Shown here: piece after piece, positions 49,445-63,734 of the stretch | Layout of the letters: each line of letters begins with the position of its first letter | Numbering within the stretch: the stretch's first letter is position 1 | Origin: Climacteris rufus | Taxonomy: Eukaryota > Chordata > Aves > Passeriformes > Climacteridae | Assembly: GCA_013398175.1 (NCBI GenBank) | Contig: VZRZ01000211.1 | Coordinates: 435,857 to 499,856 of the forward strand | Length of the DNA: 64,000 bases | Direction of reading: 5' to 3' | Position numbers and translations under genes: made by a program | Notes under the pieces: generated by a model | Told to the model about the DNA's origin: nothing | Databases searched by the model: none | What the model saw: only the letters and a program-made list of their open reading frames with translations

Positions 49445-49484
49445 TCTGAAATAAATCTGAAATTGAAATTTAATTTATTTCAGA
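49445..49484. repeat. 12-bp perfect inverted repeat with 16-nt loop
   Basis: TCTGAAATAAAT at 49445-49456 is the exact reverse complement of ATTTATTTCAGA at 49473-49484. The decamer CTGAAATTGA also occurs twice, at 49424-49433 and 49457-49466, the second copy inside the loop. It lies beside the AT microsatellite in the presumed intron. Confidence 0.75.
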
Positions 49485-52400
49485 GATCTCAAATATTCAG
49501 GGTGTCTGCACAGTGTGTGTTTTCTGGGTGACAGTCACATACCAAAAAACATCATATTGAAGCTCTAGGTACAAGTACCTGGGTGAGTCACAACTGTCCC
49601 TGAATCCCATCCCACCGCAGATGGTGTACACTGCAAAGAAAAATTCAGCCTAGTAGAGATAATCTGCTTCACCCACTTGCATTATAGTCAAACACAACAT
49701 GCTGAGCTCCACTGAGCCCTCTTGCAAAGCCAAAGCTGGTGCACAGCATCAGGATCAATTCAAGGGACCCCAGAGTGGAATCTGATCTCACAGAGTACTT
49801 ACCATGTGTCCTGGCACTAAAACACCCTGTGTAAGATAGTTCTGTGCTGGGGCAAAATGATGTGGCTGCTGAGAGGAGAATCAGCCACTTTGTTTCAGGG
49901 GTTAAAGCCATAGATTTCAAAAGCAAAAGGTATTTCAAAAACTAATAAAAAGATTTTAGCTGCTTTAGCCATTAAGCAACCAAAGATACCTCCAATGGTC
50001 ACTGGAATTTATTTTCTAGGATTTATTGGATGCTATTGGAATGAGAAATTCTTGGCATCAAATTTTTAAAAGGAAGGGGAAGTGCTATGGATGCCAAAAT
50101 AGTACTAATTAAGGGTCTTCAAGAAGTTCTTGTCTCCCTAGGAGGCACTTTCTCTTATACACTTGGAAAAATATAAAATCCTTCTTTTTAAGAGTCTCTC
50201 CTGCCAAGAGATTCTTAAAGTACTTCACATGCATTATACCCATCAATAACTTTGCAAATTCCTTATTATCTGATTTTATAGAAGGGTGAATGTATGGACA
50301 CAACGCGTGAAGTCACAAATTCATTACTTATTGCCAAAATCTGGAATATCTCCTGGGGATGTAGAATATGTAACTCCTGCCCATCAGGAAGTTGTTATTT
50401 TTGCCCCCAGGGCCAACTCAGTAACAAACCAAAACACATCTATCTGCTGCCTATAGCAAGCTTTGAATTGGACACATGGCATGCAATGGTGACTGTTTTC
50501 TTTCCTACATATCCTTTACACTGAGCTATTGCCCTGATTAAAAGGGAGCAATTTGGAACCACAGCTGGATATGATGTAACTCACTCCTCCACTAACCCTG
50601 AAAAATAAGGTGGCTCAGTCTGGCAGCAAAACCTTTACAAACTTTTGTTTCAACCATGGCAGCCAGAAGCCATGTCAAACGCTAGGATCCCATCAGACTG
50701 TACTGACACAAAATCATAACCTCAGCATCCACCAGTGGTTCTGTGGCCAACGTGTGGCACATGGCTCCAATAGTGGCCACTTGATTCAGCTGGCAGGGCA
50801 TTTGTGCAATACATGCCAAAGCTGGACACAGCAAAACATCCAGGCTACACACGGCACCATGAAATACTTCCCTGTAATCATTTTGAGGCCCACTGTTAAA
50901 AAAGGAAGAAACAAATATGACATCTCAGAAGATGACAGTAAAGGAGAAGATGGACATTGCTGATGTCACTGGTACTTTAAAGAACAATGCATTCCTTTGG
51001 AAAATGCCTAAATGATCCCAAGATGCAGCCCATCCCTCCGGGTATAGTCAGGGAAACCGATTCAGCAGTTCCTGCCAATCTGACCTGGAAAATGGTCTTA
51101 AATCTGTTTGACTCCGAGTCAATGTAGAAAAACACATCAATCTGGCACTTGAAAGTTGCAATAAAGAGCACCAGCACAAAGGGTTCTACATCCTGTTTCT
51201 AGCTCTGGAAATCTCCAGTTCTTCAGAAGGAGATGAGGAAATAAGCCATTCCCAAAAGCCAAGTTATATAATAAGGGTGGTAATGGGAAAGTTCATCCCA
51301 GCCCCTGCAATCAAATAGTGAAAGCTTAGGGCATGTAATGAATGTGATGAAATGGTGATTGAGTCCATTTTTTCATTGCAGAAGACTGGGGGGTGAATTA
51401 ATATTGCTGAGATATATAAAACAGTTTTGGTTTGGGTTGTTTGTTTTTTCTTTCTGGGGCAGTTAATTGAGCAGAACAGCAATTCAGCCCTCACTGTTTG
51501 CACTGCTGCAAAGGGGATTTTTAAGAAGGGTTTTGAATAAAACTTTGAATTAGCTTCACATCCAAAGGGGATGTCCAGAGGATGATTAGAGTGCCGGGGG
51601 AATGTTGATGGTCTCAGACAGAAAAGAGAGAGGAAGAAAGAAATGCATTCTGACTCACTCCGGTCTCAAGTGTATAAGTACCCACCTGGGAGGTGGCAGG
51701 GAGACTGCTCCTCTCATGAATTCCACCAAAAGCAATGACTGCTCTGTGTTCACAATGCACCACTAGCAAAGTCAACCTATTTCTTTAAAAAGTATTCAAT
51801 ACTATAACAGGATAGAAAGGATTTGGCAGTGAAAGGGTTAGTGCTCTCAAGGCGCCCGAAGACCACACTGCATGTCCTAATTACAAGGCTCATCAGCCCA
51901 GCTGCAATGAATTCAGGATTTCCTTATCTTGGTACTGGGGGGAGGGGGACCTGGTGCTAAAACTTAGAAGCTGCCTTGCTGGGAGGTTGGAGCTGATAAT
52001 GTAAGTTTGTCTGCTTGGTTGGTTTTTTCCTTTCTATGAAACTTGTTGACTTAGTTGAATGTGAACTGAACTGAAAATCTGGTGTTGTGTTTTCTAGAGG
52101 TAACCTCTTCCCTAGGTAGATATTTAAACTGTATCTGTTGGTGGTGTTGGGAAGCGAAATTTCCTTTGTTATTTGTTTGTTGAGTGTTTCCAGTTAAAGG
52201 GCATGTAATCTGTAAGGTTGCAGTACAGTCCTTTGTGAAAGAGGCAGCTATTGTCTTCCATAGCTTCCTCACTCTCATTTCCAGTTGGGTAACATACATG
52301 AGTGACTCAAGAGTTCCAGTATCTAACTCACCTCTAAGAAATTCCTAGTTAAGTGAATGATTGGCAAATGCTCTTGATTCCCTTGACTGGCTCCCTGCCT

Positions 52401-53828
52401 TTCAGAAAGATCTTTTGGGATTTATGTGCCAAGAGGTAGAAGAGGAAACACCAAAACACTGGTTTTATCTCTTCAGCTTCTCTTTCAGCAGTGGTATAAT
52501 GTTGAAAATAAAGACAAAGTACTGTTAGAAATCCGCAATGAACCATTTAAACAAATAAGTAACATAAGCATAAATGTCTTGCTTTCCAAGTTTCCCATTG
52601 GTACGTATGGCTACTGCTTTACCTGTAAAAGTATTTTTTTAACAGGGACCAGAAAGCACAGCCAGCACAAGAGCCTCTCAATTATGACAACAGTTAAGTT
52701 TGAGCAAAGGTGACAGGACTACTCATCTACTAGAACAGCTGTAATTAATAAGCAATGGCAACCTGTTTATGTGGGAATGGTATCTTCTTATTAGGATTTA
52801 ATAAGCAAAGCTTTTAGGCATGGACTGGAAAAGTAGAGGCATATCTGGAAAAATCAGTTTCTGCCCCAAGTTCAGTTTGTGGCTGCTGGACACTTAGGGG
52901 TACATAACCACCAACTACCTAAAGCTAAAATGACCTGTGCTGGTTGATGTGGACTGTATCTGGCCAGTACATCTATTTGATGCTCTGTGAGTTAGTGTGG
53001 TTTGCACTCATGGCTCTCTCTAAGTTTGTTTTAATTGCACATACTGAAGTGAGGTCCTGTAGCATTTCAATATTCCAAATATTCCTACAACCTAGTCCAG
53101 TCATCAATGCTTCCACAACATAAAATAGTCTGTAATTGAAAAGCGATGAGCAAAGAATTTTTGATTACTTATTTTTGCTTTAGTATGCTGCTAACCTAAT
53201 AAAGCAAACAAAAAGAAAGAAGTCTGAACTGCCAGAGTTAAGTTTAAGTCAACAGATGCCATGGCTGTTTGAAGTTTGTTGGAAAAGGGAGTTGGGTTGC
53301 CCTGTCATAAGTATGGAAAAAGTAAGGTTTTCCTATACCGTAAGTTGTAAATATTTTCCAGCCTGTATGATCATAACTGTGCTAATTATTAGCCCTGCAC
53401 TGAAATGTCAATAGGTGCTAAAGTTATCAGCTTGGATTTTCATGAAGATAGGAACTGAGTGGTCCCCATGCTGTGTAATGGATAAAACAGTAGGATAGAC
53501 AAGTTGTTGTCCTCACTCGGTTGCTACTTTTGTGTTGGAGGGAGAGGGAAAGCTGAACTCCTGAAATAGTAATTCAGTGGTGTGTATCTGTAATATACAA
53601 AACTTAACCTGGGGCCTATAGCTGTCTTATTTGTTGGTGTCCTAAGGCTTGCTTTTGACATGGGCTTTATCTGTGGGGCATGCAATATGTGTGAAAGAAC
53701 AACAGTTGCACCAGAAGACAACCATGTTTGGAGAAGAGCACTTAAAATCTGTGACTTTTCTCTGCTTCAGCTCTTTGTAAGCGGTCAAAACAGTTCCCTG
53801 TTTTTGTCCCCAAAGAAAATAACCAACG

Positions 53829-53925
53829 CAGAATCATAGAACAGAATCATGGAATTGTTTAGATTGGAAAAGACCTTTAAGATCATCGTCAATGTTTATG
53901 GCCAACCTAAGACCTTCTGAAAACA
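53829..53925 (-). mobile_element. CR1 LINE 3' terminus, antisense
   Basis: The plus strand reads AGAATCATAGAACAGAATCATGGAATTGTTTAGATTGGAAAAGACCTTTAAGATCATC. This is the complement of the CR1 3' end with its ATTCTRTGATTCTATGA-type terminal repeats. It is followed by a short GGCCAACCTAAGACC-like stretch. It is a very short 5'-truncated copy in minus orientation. Confidence 0.88.
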
Positions 53926-56900
53926 GAGGGATTAAATGAAAATAATGTAATAAAATCAGTTGTATTCATTTGAGCCAGAAGAAATAGAGAAGTTTAATTA
54001 CCAAGGCTGAACTGGAAAACCTCAAAAACTGCTCCTGTATGGCTTGTGCCTCCTTTACCTCCTCTGATAAATTGGACACTTTTACAAAAACACAGCTTAA
54101 GAGTTTGCTCAGTAACATTTTATCATTTGAGAACTGCAAGCCAGCCTCATCACTCAGTGAAGAAAATGTTTGCCTGGAGGAAGAAAGTAAAGACTCAGGT
54201 TTCTGTTTCCTTCTGAAGTCAACCTTTAAGTTAGCTGTCAAAAAATCTGGTCTTTGGCCTGAGTTTAATAATCACTGAATTACTCGAGTTCCTCACATAA
54301 AACCACAGATAAATGCAGATTAGCCAAGTAAACCTGAATGCCTTCCTGGCTAGTTAGACTAGCCAAGTGTACCTTAATTCATCCTTCTCCTGTAGGGGGT
54401 TTTAGATAAATGTTTAACTGCTAACACTAATGCCTACTTTTAAATATTGTCAGATAGATGACGCTAGGACTCTCCTTCTGCAGAAACAGTATCTTGAGAT
54501 GACTATGAATGCAGTGTGACCTGCATTCAGGTTGTGAAGCAAGTCACTGAAGGGTGAGGAACCTTTAATCCATCAAATAGATGTCTCTAATTCAGTTATT
54601 CCAAATCTGACAGCTCAGGCTGTAATTGCTGAGACCCTGCAGAACGGTAAGTGGGTGCAACACACTCCTCTGTACCTTCAAATCACAACAAGGCTGGAGA
54701 GCAACACACACCACCAGCTTGCCTCGCTTTACACCTGCTGTTCTTTAACACTTTGATCCAAAGCTTTCATTGACTTTCGCAGATCTTCGCTATTAAAAAA
54801 ATCCCACTCCCTGGGTACTATACAGTGGTAAAGTTACACTCACAGTTAAGGATTTGCTCAGTCACCATCTCCAGGCTTGCTGGAACTCAGGTAGGCCTTT
54901 TGGCTCTCTTCTAGGAGTGTGATCCTCCTTATTTCAGCTTCAGGAAAGGGTTTGCTGTGCATATCAGTGAGGACATTCATTTTACACAATGTACAAGGAC
55001 CTCACAAAACATCTTTAAAGGCAGATGTGGGAGAGGACAGAGATTTGTTCTGGTCAGAAGTGAGGAGTCTTGAAGGAACTTTCTAAATCTTTCTAAATCT
55101 TGCACCACACGATGCAGGGTTCCTCTTCATCTGCTGAATACCAAACAACTGCCCACTTATGTTAAAGAGAAGCTCCAACACACGAGCACTATATCAGGGA
55201 CAAGGGAGACCATTCACATTGCAAATTACTTTAGCACATCCCCACAGGAGCCTTGGTTTCTCAGGCTGTCCCTTGCCTGCCTGCAGCTGGGTCTCCCCTG
55301 GCCGCCAAACTCCCTGACCTTTGGGGAGAGGCCACAGGGAGGGCCCCTCCAGGCCCCTCTGTCCCACTGCCCAAAAACAAGTCCCTTTGGTGGAGACAGG
55401 GTTCTCTGGCGAGGAGGAGGTTATGGAGGTTGTACAGCATAGAGGGGAGAAACGGATGGGCATGTTTTGAACCCTGCACTTTCTGTTGACATCCCTGTTT
55501 CCTGCAGGAAATCTTGTTTCAATCTGACCTGCAGTCTGAAAAACAAGAGTTGGGTTTCCTCTCATTTGGTGGGTCTTTTGACACTCCAAACATAAGAAAA
55601 ATAACACCCGGAAATAGAAATGTGCCTGTTCAAGACACTTAGGAAAGCATTTACCTCCTGTGCAGTTCTTGCATGATGAAAGGTTTTGCTAAGAAATGTC
55701 CTTTTTGGGTTAAACAGAACTCTAAGTCTGAGACAGTTTTGTTTATATCATTTACATTCAGTAATGCCTTCTTGGCACAGAAACTTCTGCGATGGCTGCC
55801 AAAGTTTAAAAGAGGCAAAGCTAAGGTCGCTGTCAGAGGTAGAAACAATACATCATCTGCCCAGAATGGGCCCCTCGCAATGCGCTGAGGGCCTCAGTTC
55901 CTGCACTCACGGGAAGACAAAAACTTTTATTAAATTGAATGTAGTGAGGAAAATAAATTATTTCTATGTACTAAATGACAGGCTGGAATTTCATTTTGTG
56001 ACTCCAGCTTTTAGATACTTTTATCTACATTTAAAGCCACCCTCTTAATCAATTGTGATACAGCACAGCTTGAAGTGTGATCTGAGCAAGCAAACCTAAG
56101 ACATCACAATCTGCTTCAGATAAATTATAAAATAACAATTGAGTAATCTGGTTTCCAAGTAGATTTAAGGGGTTTTTTTCCTCCCAATCTGGGACTGTTA
56201 GAGGAATGAATCTATTACTCTACTAATTTCAGTTGCAATGTATGTTGGAGAAAGATAGTTATATAAGAACACCTCTGTATTTCAAGGATCACTGATGCTC
56301 AAACCCTCTTAAAAACTCTTGCAAGTCCTCCATTTTCAGGATGCAATGACTGTACAATAGATCCTTTGCTTTCCTTTCAACCACATGTATCCACAGCCCT
56401 AATGACTACTTACAAACAGTTGTCTAGCAGGCTCTCTTATTGTGAAGAAATATAGGGTCCAACTCCCCTGCAAAAATCACCTGGATAGATACCTGGAACT
56501 CCTAGAAGCAAGAGAAATCTATGAGAGCAAGCTGATCCCCTGAAAGTGTTTGCTTGGTTGATAGTTAGCTGGCTGAGACATAAATACAGATTTCTAGAGA
56601 CCCACAATCCTTCTATGCAGTGTGTTGCACTTGTGTTCATTGAAAAGAGACACCAAATCCTGCCATGCAGAAAATAGAGGTGGGTGGCCATTTAATATAG
56701 CAAGAATTTATTTCAGCTTTGCATATAACCTCAAGTCCTGGATCGTGAGGGCATTTGCTAATCTTCAAACTAAATCTGTAGAAACACAAACTGTATTTCT
56801 TAAGAAACAGGTTTGGAAGACCAGGCAGCAGTTCTCCCATCAGCAGCCGTTGAAAGAGCTAAGAAAAAGGGTCTACAAGAGGCTCCTTACAACTTCTTTT

Positions 56901-59900
56901 AGTCAAACTATTGGACTTGTTAGTATTTGCTTACACCAAAACATATGACAGAAGGTAAGGGGCTAGGCTTGTGATGTATTAAAACTTAAAACCCAGCAAA
57001 ACTTTCCACAGCTGTGCTGGCCTCACCGGACAGTGAGGGACATGGAGAATGCCTGGCCTTGTAACCCTGCATTTATTCTGCTTTCCTCAAGTGAATCTGT
57101 CTATAATTTTAGATTCTGCTTTTAGTAGATCACAGATTGTTTGCTATGGTTCTGAGAATAAAAACTGACCTGCAGGAAAAATGAAGTGATCTCGGTTTTT
57201 GCACTTATGAAATACTGTCTGAATTATGTCAGCATTACTGTACGATTTGAATAGTTTTGTAAAATTTAATTAGTTCCTTTGATATATTATAATTACTCTG
57301 GAACACACACTGAATCTATGTAAACCATGAAGAAAATATTTACATTCTCCCCATTTAATTTAATCATTCAATTGTGGCTTTCTAAAAGAGGAAGAGTAAT
57401 TCTGGAGGGTAGCAAAATGGGCATCAGGCTGCTCGCAATTTTTCTGGGGAAAAGAAACTGGGGAGAGGTACAGATATGAACTGTGACATTTCACTAATCT
57501 GTTCAGAAACTGGAAGGTGATACCCAATATCACTTTGTATGTAGCATTTATATTTATACATCTAATTTGGGTAACAGGACACAGTTCCTTTTGTTTCTGT
57601 GCAAATACATAGTACCCGTATTGTATGATTTGGCTTTGTAATATCTGTGCCTGCACCTTTTTGCAATGGCACTGTCACGATTTTTCATGCTTGTTAGAGC
57701 AGAATGGAAAAAAATCCTGTGGTCTTAGCTTTAAATTTCTCTTAAATTGTGTTTTAGAGTCCTTTTATAGTGCACTTAAACTCTGATCTAGAAAACTTTC
57801 CTCTGCATTAATCCTCACCTCGCATCTGTCAATAGAATGCAATCTTTTCTTCTAGTTGTCTATTACCAAAGTAACAGGAGCATTGGTAAAAGTTGTCTGC
57901 TATCTATTTTGTACAAATACACAAAATCCCCCAAACAAAACAACAAACCCAAAAAAGGCCTAGGTGTAGGGGAAAAGGGGGATTGGCTTTGGCATAAAAG
58001 CAGTTTAGTACACATCTTGGTTATCTAATTCATTCCATATGCTTCATAAATCAATATATCGGTTCAAGTCAGACTTGGTTGTCTGATCATTTGTGCAGTT
58101 CACTGGAGAAGGATCTTCCTTTTCTAATCTGAATAACTGAATCCAAGTCTGCAGAGCAAAAAAGGAATGGATGAAAAATCATTACCCAACACACAGTTAC
58201 ATCACCCCTTTGTTTGGGTGCTTTGGCATGGAAGACACTGTAAATGCACAAAATAACTGTAAATGAAAGCTCTGTATAAAATATAATAGTAACAAGAATT
58301 CTACATGCTTTTGCCTCCAATTATAGGTTGGGGTGTTTTTCTTTTCTATGTACTGCCTGACAAGTTTTTCTCAAGATGTGAATGTATTTGGGAGGCAGAA
58401 AATGCAAGCCGGTGCTTCTCTCAATGAGAAGTTTCTATAAATACAAAATCCCAAGTGATTTAGAAGAGTTGGCAATGATTTTCAGCTAATCAAGAATAAT
58501 ATATATAATTGGTCTATCTTCTATTTCTAATTTTTTTTCAACCTACCAAAAATAAATTAATAGTAAAGCAGAAAGCCTATATTGCTCTTCTTGAAGACCT
58601 GATTTACTTTCAGCAATTAATATTTTAGTTCTTGACAGCTTTCCAGACATGGTTCAGATTTTGATGTGAAAGCAAGGAGCTGCAGAAAATGATGGTGGAT
58701 AATACTTTCATTGTAAATTAACTAAAGCCCAGGTGTAAGTTATTTGAATTACTTCAGGCTTGATGTAGGGCAGGTGTGCTGCAGAGCTACAGCAGCATTT
58801 GCTGGGGGTGGGGGCAGTTTATGGGTAAGGAAGCAACATGAGAGGCTCTAGCTGTTGGAGCAAATTCAATACGTCTTCTTACTTCTGGGAACTTTCTGCT
58901 GTTCTTAGTCAGGTAAGGGAGCCAGAGTAAAAGCAACATAATTCTATTTAGAACACTTTCTTTAGTGAACCACATTTGGCTCTTGTGCATTTCCTCTTGC
59001 AATCAAATTGCTATTTGTGTCTACGTGTCAAGAGTAAGAAAAGTATCTACTACATACAGCACCCTGCACTTATAAAAATGCATACAAACAAAACAGTTGT
59101 GCACAATAGAGAAATCTAAAGCCATACCTAGGTGATACCAATGGAAGAATGTAATTTGGATGATAATTTGAGTTTCATGCTTTTCGTACAAGATATAGGT
59201 CTTATTTTCAGACTCCACTTCCTATAGTGCTTTCACATATGGGTTTTCTCTTCCCTGGCAAACGTGGGTGTTTTCCAAACACTGCAGAAGTAGCAAAGCA
59301 GGAGGCCAGAAGATAAGAATCAGCAAAAGAAAATGCTTGTAGACATAAACCCCTGAATTTTTGCATTTTTATGCATATGTCCAATTGGAATTGGGACCAG
59401 AATAGTTGTTAGCTCAAATACTTGTGATAGGATCTAAGATTTTGAGACCAGCATAGAGTGGGCTGTGAAAGCTGTACTTCTTGTACTGAGGCAGTATCAT
59501 CAGAAGGGCTCTGGAGCTGGCTGTGTGGGAGGAAGGAGCAGGCTGGTGTTGCCAAGATCTGCAAATGCATATTGTCCTCTGATTAATGTAGAGCTTCAGC
59601 TCCCTGGAATCTCTTATGAGGACCGATGTGAGAATTGACATTTAACTTCCTGAAAAGCAGTTTGAAATTACTTGACTGGCTCTTTAAGTGCCAAAAAATA
59701 TCTGTAGGGTACAATCATCCTGAGGCAGAGAGCACAAGTTCCTCCAACACAGGAATTGTTGTGCTAGTGCCTTTTCCATAAAACTTGGAGAAGGATAAGG
59801 GCACCTAAAGGTTAGTACTTAAACAAAGAATGGTGAGAAAAATTAAAACTAGGAAATCAATTGAATAATAATCACTATTGTTAAAGGATACTTTCAGGTA

Positions 59901-62900
59901 CTGTGGACTGTGCTGCTCTGTCAATAACTATGCTTAATAAGAAGAGATAATACTGTGGTTGTTTAATCTGTAGCTGAGAAAGTAAGTCTTCACTTCAGTG
60001 CCTAGCACATTAAGCACTCTGGATCAAAAACATGCAGTGTGTTAGAATAACTAATAATGTTACACAAAATTAAACAAATTGGACATGTTTTGGAGCATAT
60101 GGCATTTTCTGTTAATCTGCATCTCTGTTGTGTTTGCCCTCAGACCATATTGGTTGCGAGCAGACTCTTAAAGGTGTTTTGTTCTCTCTCTTAAATCTTT
60201 TAATCATGGCTGTTATCAAAGATATTACACTTAATTTAGAGGGTCAGTGGCCTGAGCTGGTATAGCAATCCCTGTGTTTTTCTGATACTACGAGAATGGA
60301 GATTTTTTTGTTATCTTATAATTATCCTCCAAATTAACTCATCTAGGCCAAATAACTGACCTTTCTTCATCAGGCTAATGTGTATCCCTCTAGTTCTATG
60401 AAAGACGGATGGACAACGAGTTTGTCTAATATAAAATGTATTTCCTGTAGAACTGCCAGTTTCCTTCCCTACATTTCTGTTCTTCCAGTGTTTCATCAAT
60501 TTTTACTGTTAACTTACGAATGTCACTGTCTTTTTTGGGAAGCTAGCTAATCTATCCCAGCCCTACAGACCTGCTTCTGTTTCACAGGTATTTCAGTGTT
60601 ATTTTCCCACAGCACACTGTAAATTTTTTTAACCCCACACATTTTTCTTTCCAAGCAAGTGATCCATACATCATTGTAGCAAACTGAACTAGCTTGTATT
60701 CTCTCATTCCCAGTTACTTCCCCTCTCGCCTATAAGGGCTAGATCTGGAAGTCCCTGAGTCAGAAACATGAAAACAGTGATTATTTGCTCATCTAGTATA
60801 TGCAGTTATTTATGCTTAAATAAAGTCTGGTTTAGATCCAAAAAGTGGCTGCCATAGAGGTTTCTAGGAGTTTTGCTCTTGAAAGATGCACAGAATAGGG
60901 AAAAAGGTCGAACTATTGTAATAGGATAATTTCTAGTTACTGCTTGCTGTCTCTTCTTGACCAAAGACAGCACTGACCTGGTAGGATACCTCCAGTTAGT
61001 ATAGAAAAATACCTTAGGAGTCTCTTGTCCCCTTATTCTAGATTTTTCAATTATACCCCTCAATGACAAAGGCACAGATACCTGGCTGTGTCTCAAAGAC
61101 ACATTAAATTCCATGTAACCAGCCCCACAACAAAGCCTCAAATACTTGGCTCTGATGGATGGTGTTATAATGAGGGTGGAGCTTGGTTCAATGACCAATT
61201 TATTGCATCTTAATGGTCTAACATACTTTTATTTAATATCTAGGACAACAAATGCTGCTGTAAAGTTTGGTTTAAAGCAGGTCTGTTTTGCAAAATGAGT
61301 CTTGCATATGGAACAAAACGCTCATTGTTGCTTTACTGTTTAAACCTTTATTATTGCTTTTTTTTTTCTTGGTACAATGGGCTTTTATGCACCAAACAGC
61401 TGTGTTCATCATGTTTATTTAGAAGGCATCCATTGTAGTGGAAAAAGTCTGGAGGACAAAAATCTTGAAGTACAAGACTACTCTGTGGGTGCTGGCACTT
61501 TTATTTTTTTTCTGTCCTGTTCATTTGGTCAGTATGCAAGTCACATACACAGGCACTGCCATGCAGACTTGCAAACCCTGTATAATAGCAACTTTTCACA
61601 AGTGTTGTCTCTTATTCCAAGTGTTCTTCTCCAGAAATTTTCAATTGCAAGGCAACATACAGGACACGCGACTATTTTACACCCTATGATCCCATCATTT
61701 CTCAATTTGTTGCTATTTTGGACCCTCATTAGGTCACTTTCCAAATATTGTGTACAGCTATGTGTCAATCATTGTCACAGCTCGGCTCCAGGCTAAGCCA
61801 ACCCAGGACAAAACCGTGAGGAAAAAAAAATGCCAACCAAAGCAAGCACTGTGTAGAAAACAGTCAACAGTTTAACTGTGGAAAGCTATGTGTTGTTCCA
61901 AAGATAGCATAAGCCCACTTGCTGCAAAAACAGCATACACTACTAATGCTCTCCAAAATAATTTTACACAGTTGAAATATGTAGTATATACCCAATGGCA
62001 TCTGCAAATAAACAGATGTTAGAATCTCAAGAATTAAGAGCATGACATTGTCGGAAACTCGTGGGTGACTCCTGCCAAAAAACAGTCTCGTTTCCAGTTT
62101 CTGGAAAGAACAGGGCATCTAACGTACTTACAGAACTACTTCTGAGCAACAGTATCTCTAGCACCTTTTAAACCTTTAAATGAAAGCTGCTATATAGGCA
62201 GGTAGTGTTAGCCTGGGGAATTAAAGGGTTCCCTACTTCCTTCAGGGTACATCCAGCAGGACAAATTCATTCCTGTGCCATATGAGATGGCTGTGCCCCT
62301 TTCCCTCTTTTCAGATTACTGTGTATTAAGACATGGTTCAGGTACATACTGGAAATATAGAACTGTCTCTATCAGCCACGTAGTCAATGCTATTGACACA
62401 GGCTGGAAAATGAATAGGAACAAACTAACATGCTTGATCTTTTAAAAATCTTCAAATATCTGTATAGAATGAAATGGCTTCTTATTTCCTGAATAGTGAA
62501 TGCTCTTAGCTTTCTACAGAGCTGGCATTCTCAGTTGTTGCTGCTGTTCATGCGCTTCAGGAAACTATTAAAAAGGTTAAAAAGAGCAGAATAAAGTTAC
62601 AGCTTGTGGATGATAAGAATCCACACAGAAGGTGACTTCTAGGATCTGAAAACAGTGCAGCCTGTGGGAGGCTGCACAGAGGCTGACTGCTTGGAGCTGG
62701 GGCAGAGGCAGGGGCCTAAGGAAGGCCTGGCATACCAGGGAAATGATTTCTCAGAAGAAAGAAGAAAAGTTTTTGGAAAAAAAATGGAAAGATGAACCAA
62801 GTGGAAAGGGAGTGTGACAAAAGGATTAGCCCCTACTTGCACAGAGTATAGTAGAAGCCAAAAATGAACTCGGGGAACTGTGAGTAAAAGAAAACTGTTT

Positions 62901-63734
62901 CTCGGAGACTGTCTCAAAGGCTTTCTGAAAGCAGCTTCCATTTGCTTGTTTCTTCCTTTTTCTCCCAATAAGAAAAAGGACCCTCTGTGAGCAGAATGTA
63001 TCCCAACTTGAACAAACACGGGCCTGAACAGAGTCCCAGTCTGGAGTCCATGCAGGCCAAACTTCTGGAGTCTTGCTGCTACCCGGGCACCACAAAGCTT
63101 GTACGACAAGCAGAAAGGGGCAAAATCTACAATTTGTCACCAACAGGTAGGCAGCTAATAGTTTAAATTGCACTGCCTGCTAATCTTTTTGTAAAATCAA
63201 TGTGCTCGTTAGGTCTATATGCTGTTATACTGCCTATGTCATGCCATGCTTAATAAGGCTAGGTACATCAGGTTGAACGAGTGCCTATTTTGAGACTGGA
63301 TAACTGTTAAAGTCTCAAAGAAGCAAGAATTTCTAATTAAGGGAAAAAGCATGTGTGTATGTAACTTTGGCTCTTGACTGTTACCAGCTATAATGCAAGA
63401 GCAGTTGGGGAATTTGATTTGGTTAATAACTCCATACATTTTCTGACAGAACAGGAATGTGTATTTTGCCTGAGAAAACGTTTGAAGTCTATGTTTAACA
63501 CAAAAGATGCTGGAAGGAGTCTGAAATGTCATTCTGTGGGAAGTGCCAGAGCAGGTTGGGATGCACAGTCCATCTGAACCTTTTCAAAGAGAGCTGCTGT
63601 TGAATGCCTCCGGCAAGAGTCCCACAGCAGGGTACCAAACTGTAGCTGGATCTTTTCTGTAGAGGCTGGGAGCTGTGGAGTGTGAGGTGCCACCTTGCAA
63701 TATCTCCATACACGTGAAATCCCTCCAATGCAGA
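53926..63734 (-). other. Intron preceding the ZCCHC24 exon or 5' flank, distal part
   Basis: Includes a frame open on both strands at 53987-54278 and a GC-richer block at 55240-55480 that matches no repeat I know. The rest is AT-rich sequence. No ZCCHC24 first exon (expected to be GC-rich) is recognised, so it probably lies beyond the right edge. Confidence 0.5.
55081..55100. repeat. 10-bp tandem duplication
   Basis: TTCTAAATCT occurs twice in direct succession. Confidence 0.8.

Larger units (their letters stand above)
48336..53828 (-). other. ZCCHC24: Intron preceding the ZCCHC24 exon, proximal part
   Basis: Contains the AT microsatellite and the 12-bp inverted repeat at 49.4 kb. A 117-codon plus-strand frame at 50.6-51.0 kb is His/Gln/Ser-rich without a known domain. 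No CpG-rich first exon is seen. Confidence 0.55.

Noticed and set aside
50720..50860. String GTGGCCAACGTGTGGCACATGG suggesting an old hAT-type DNA transposon
   Set aside because: Similarity is to a vague GTGGCCC-rich pattern only; no terminal inverted repeats or target-site duplication were found.
55194..55607. 137-codon minus-strand frame in a GC-richer block
   Set aside because: Antisense and alternate frames over the same block are also open, as expected where GC is high. The peptide is Pro/Gly/Gln-rich without a known motif. The block also failed to match any repeat I know.
60806..61198. 130-codon minus-strand frame
   Set aside because: No family resemblance, no flanking splice signals that I could support, and codon content looks random.
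62639..63173. Minus-strand frames of 156 and 115 codons overlapping in different phases
   Set aside because: No recognisable domain, no consistent splice signals, and two long frames on the same strand in different phases point to locally low stop density.
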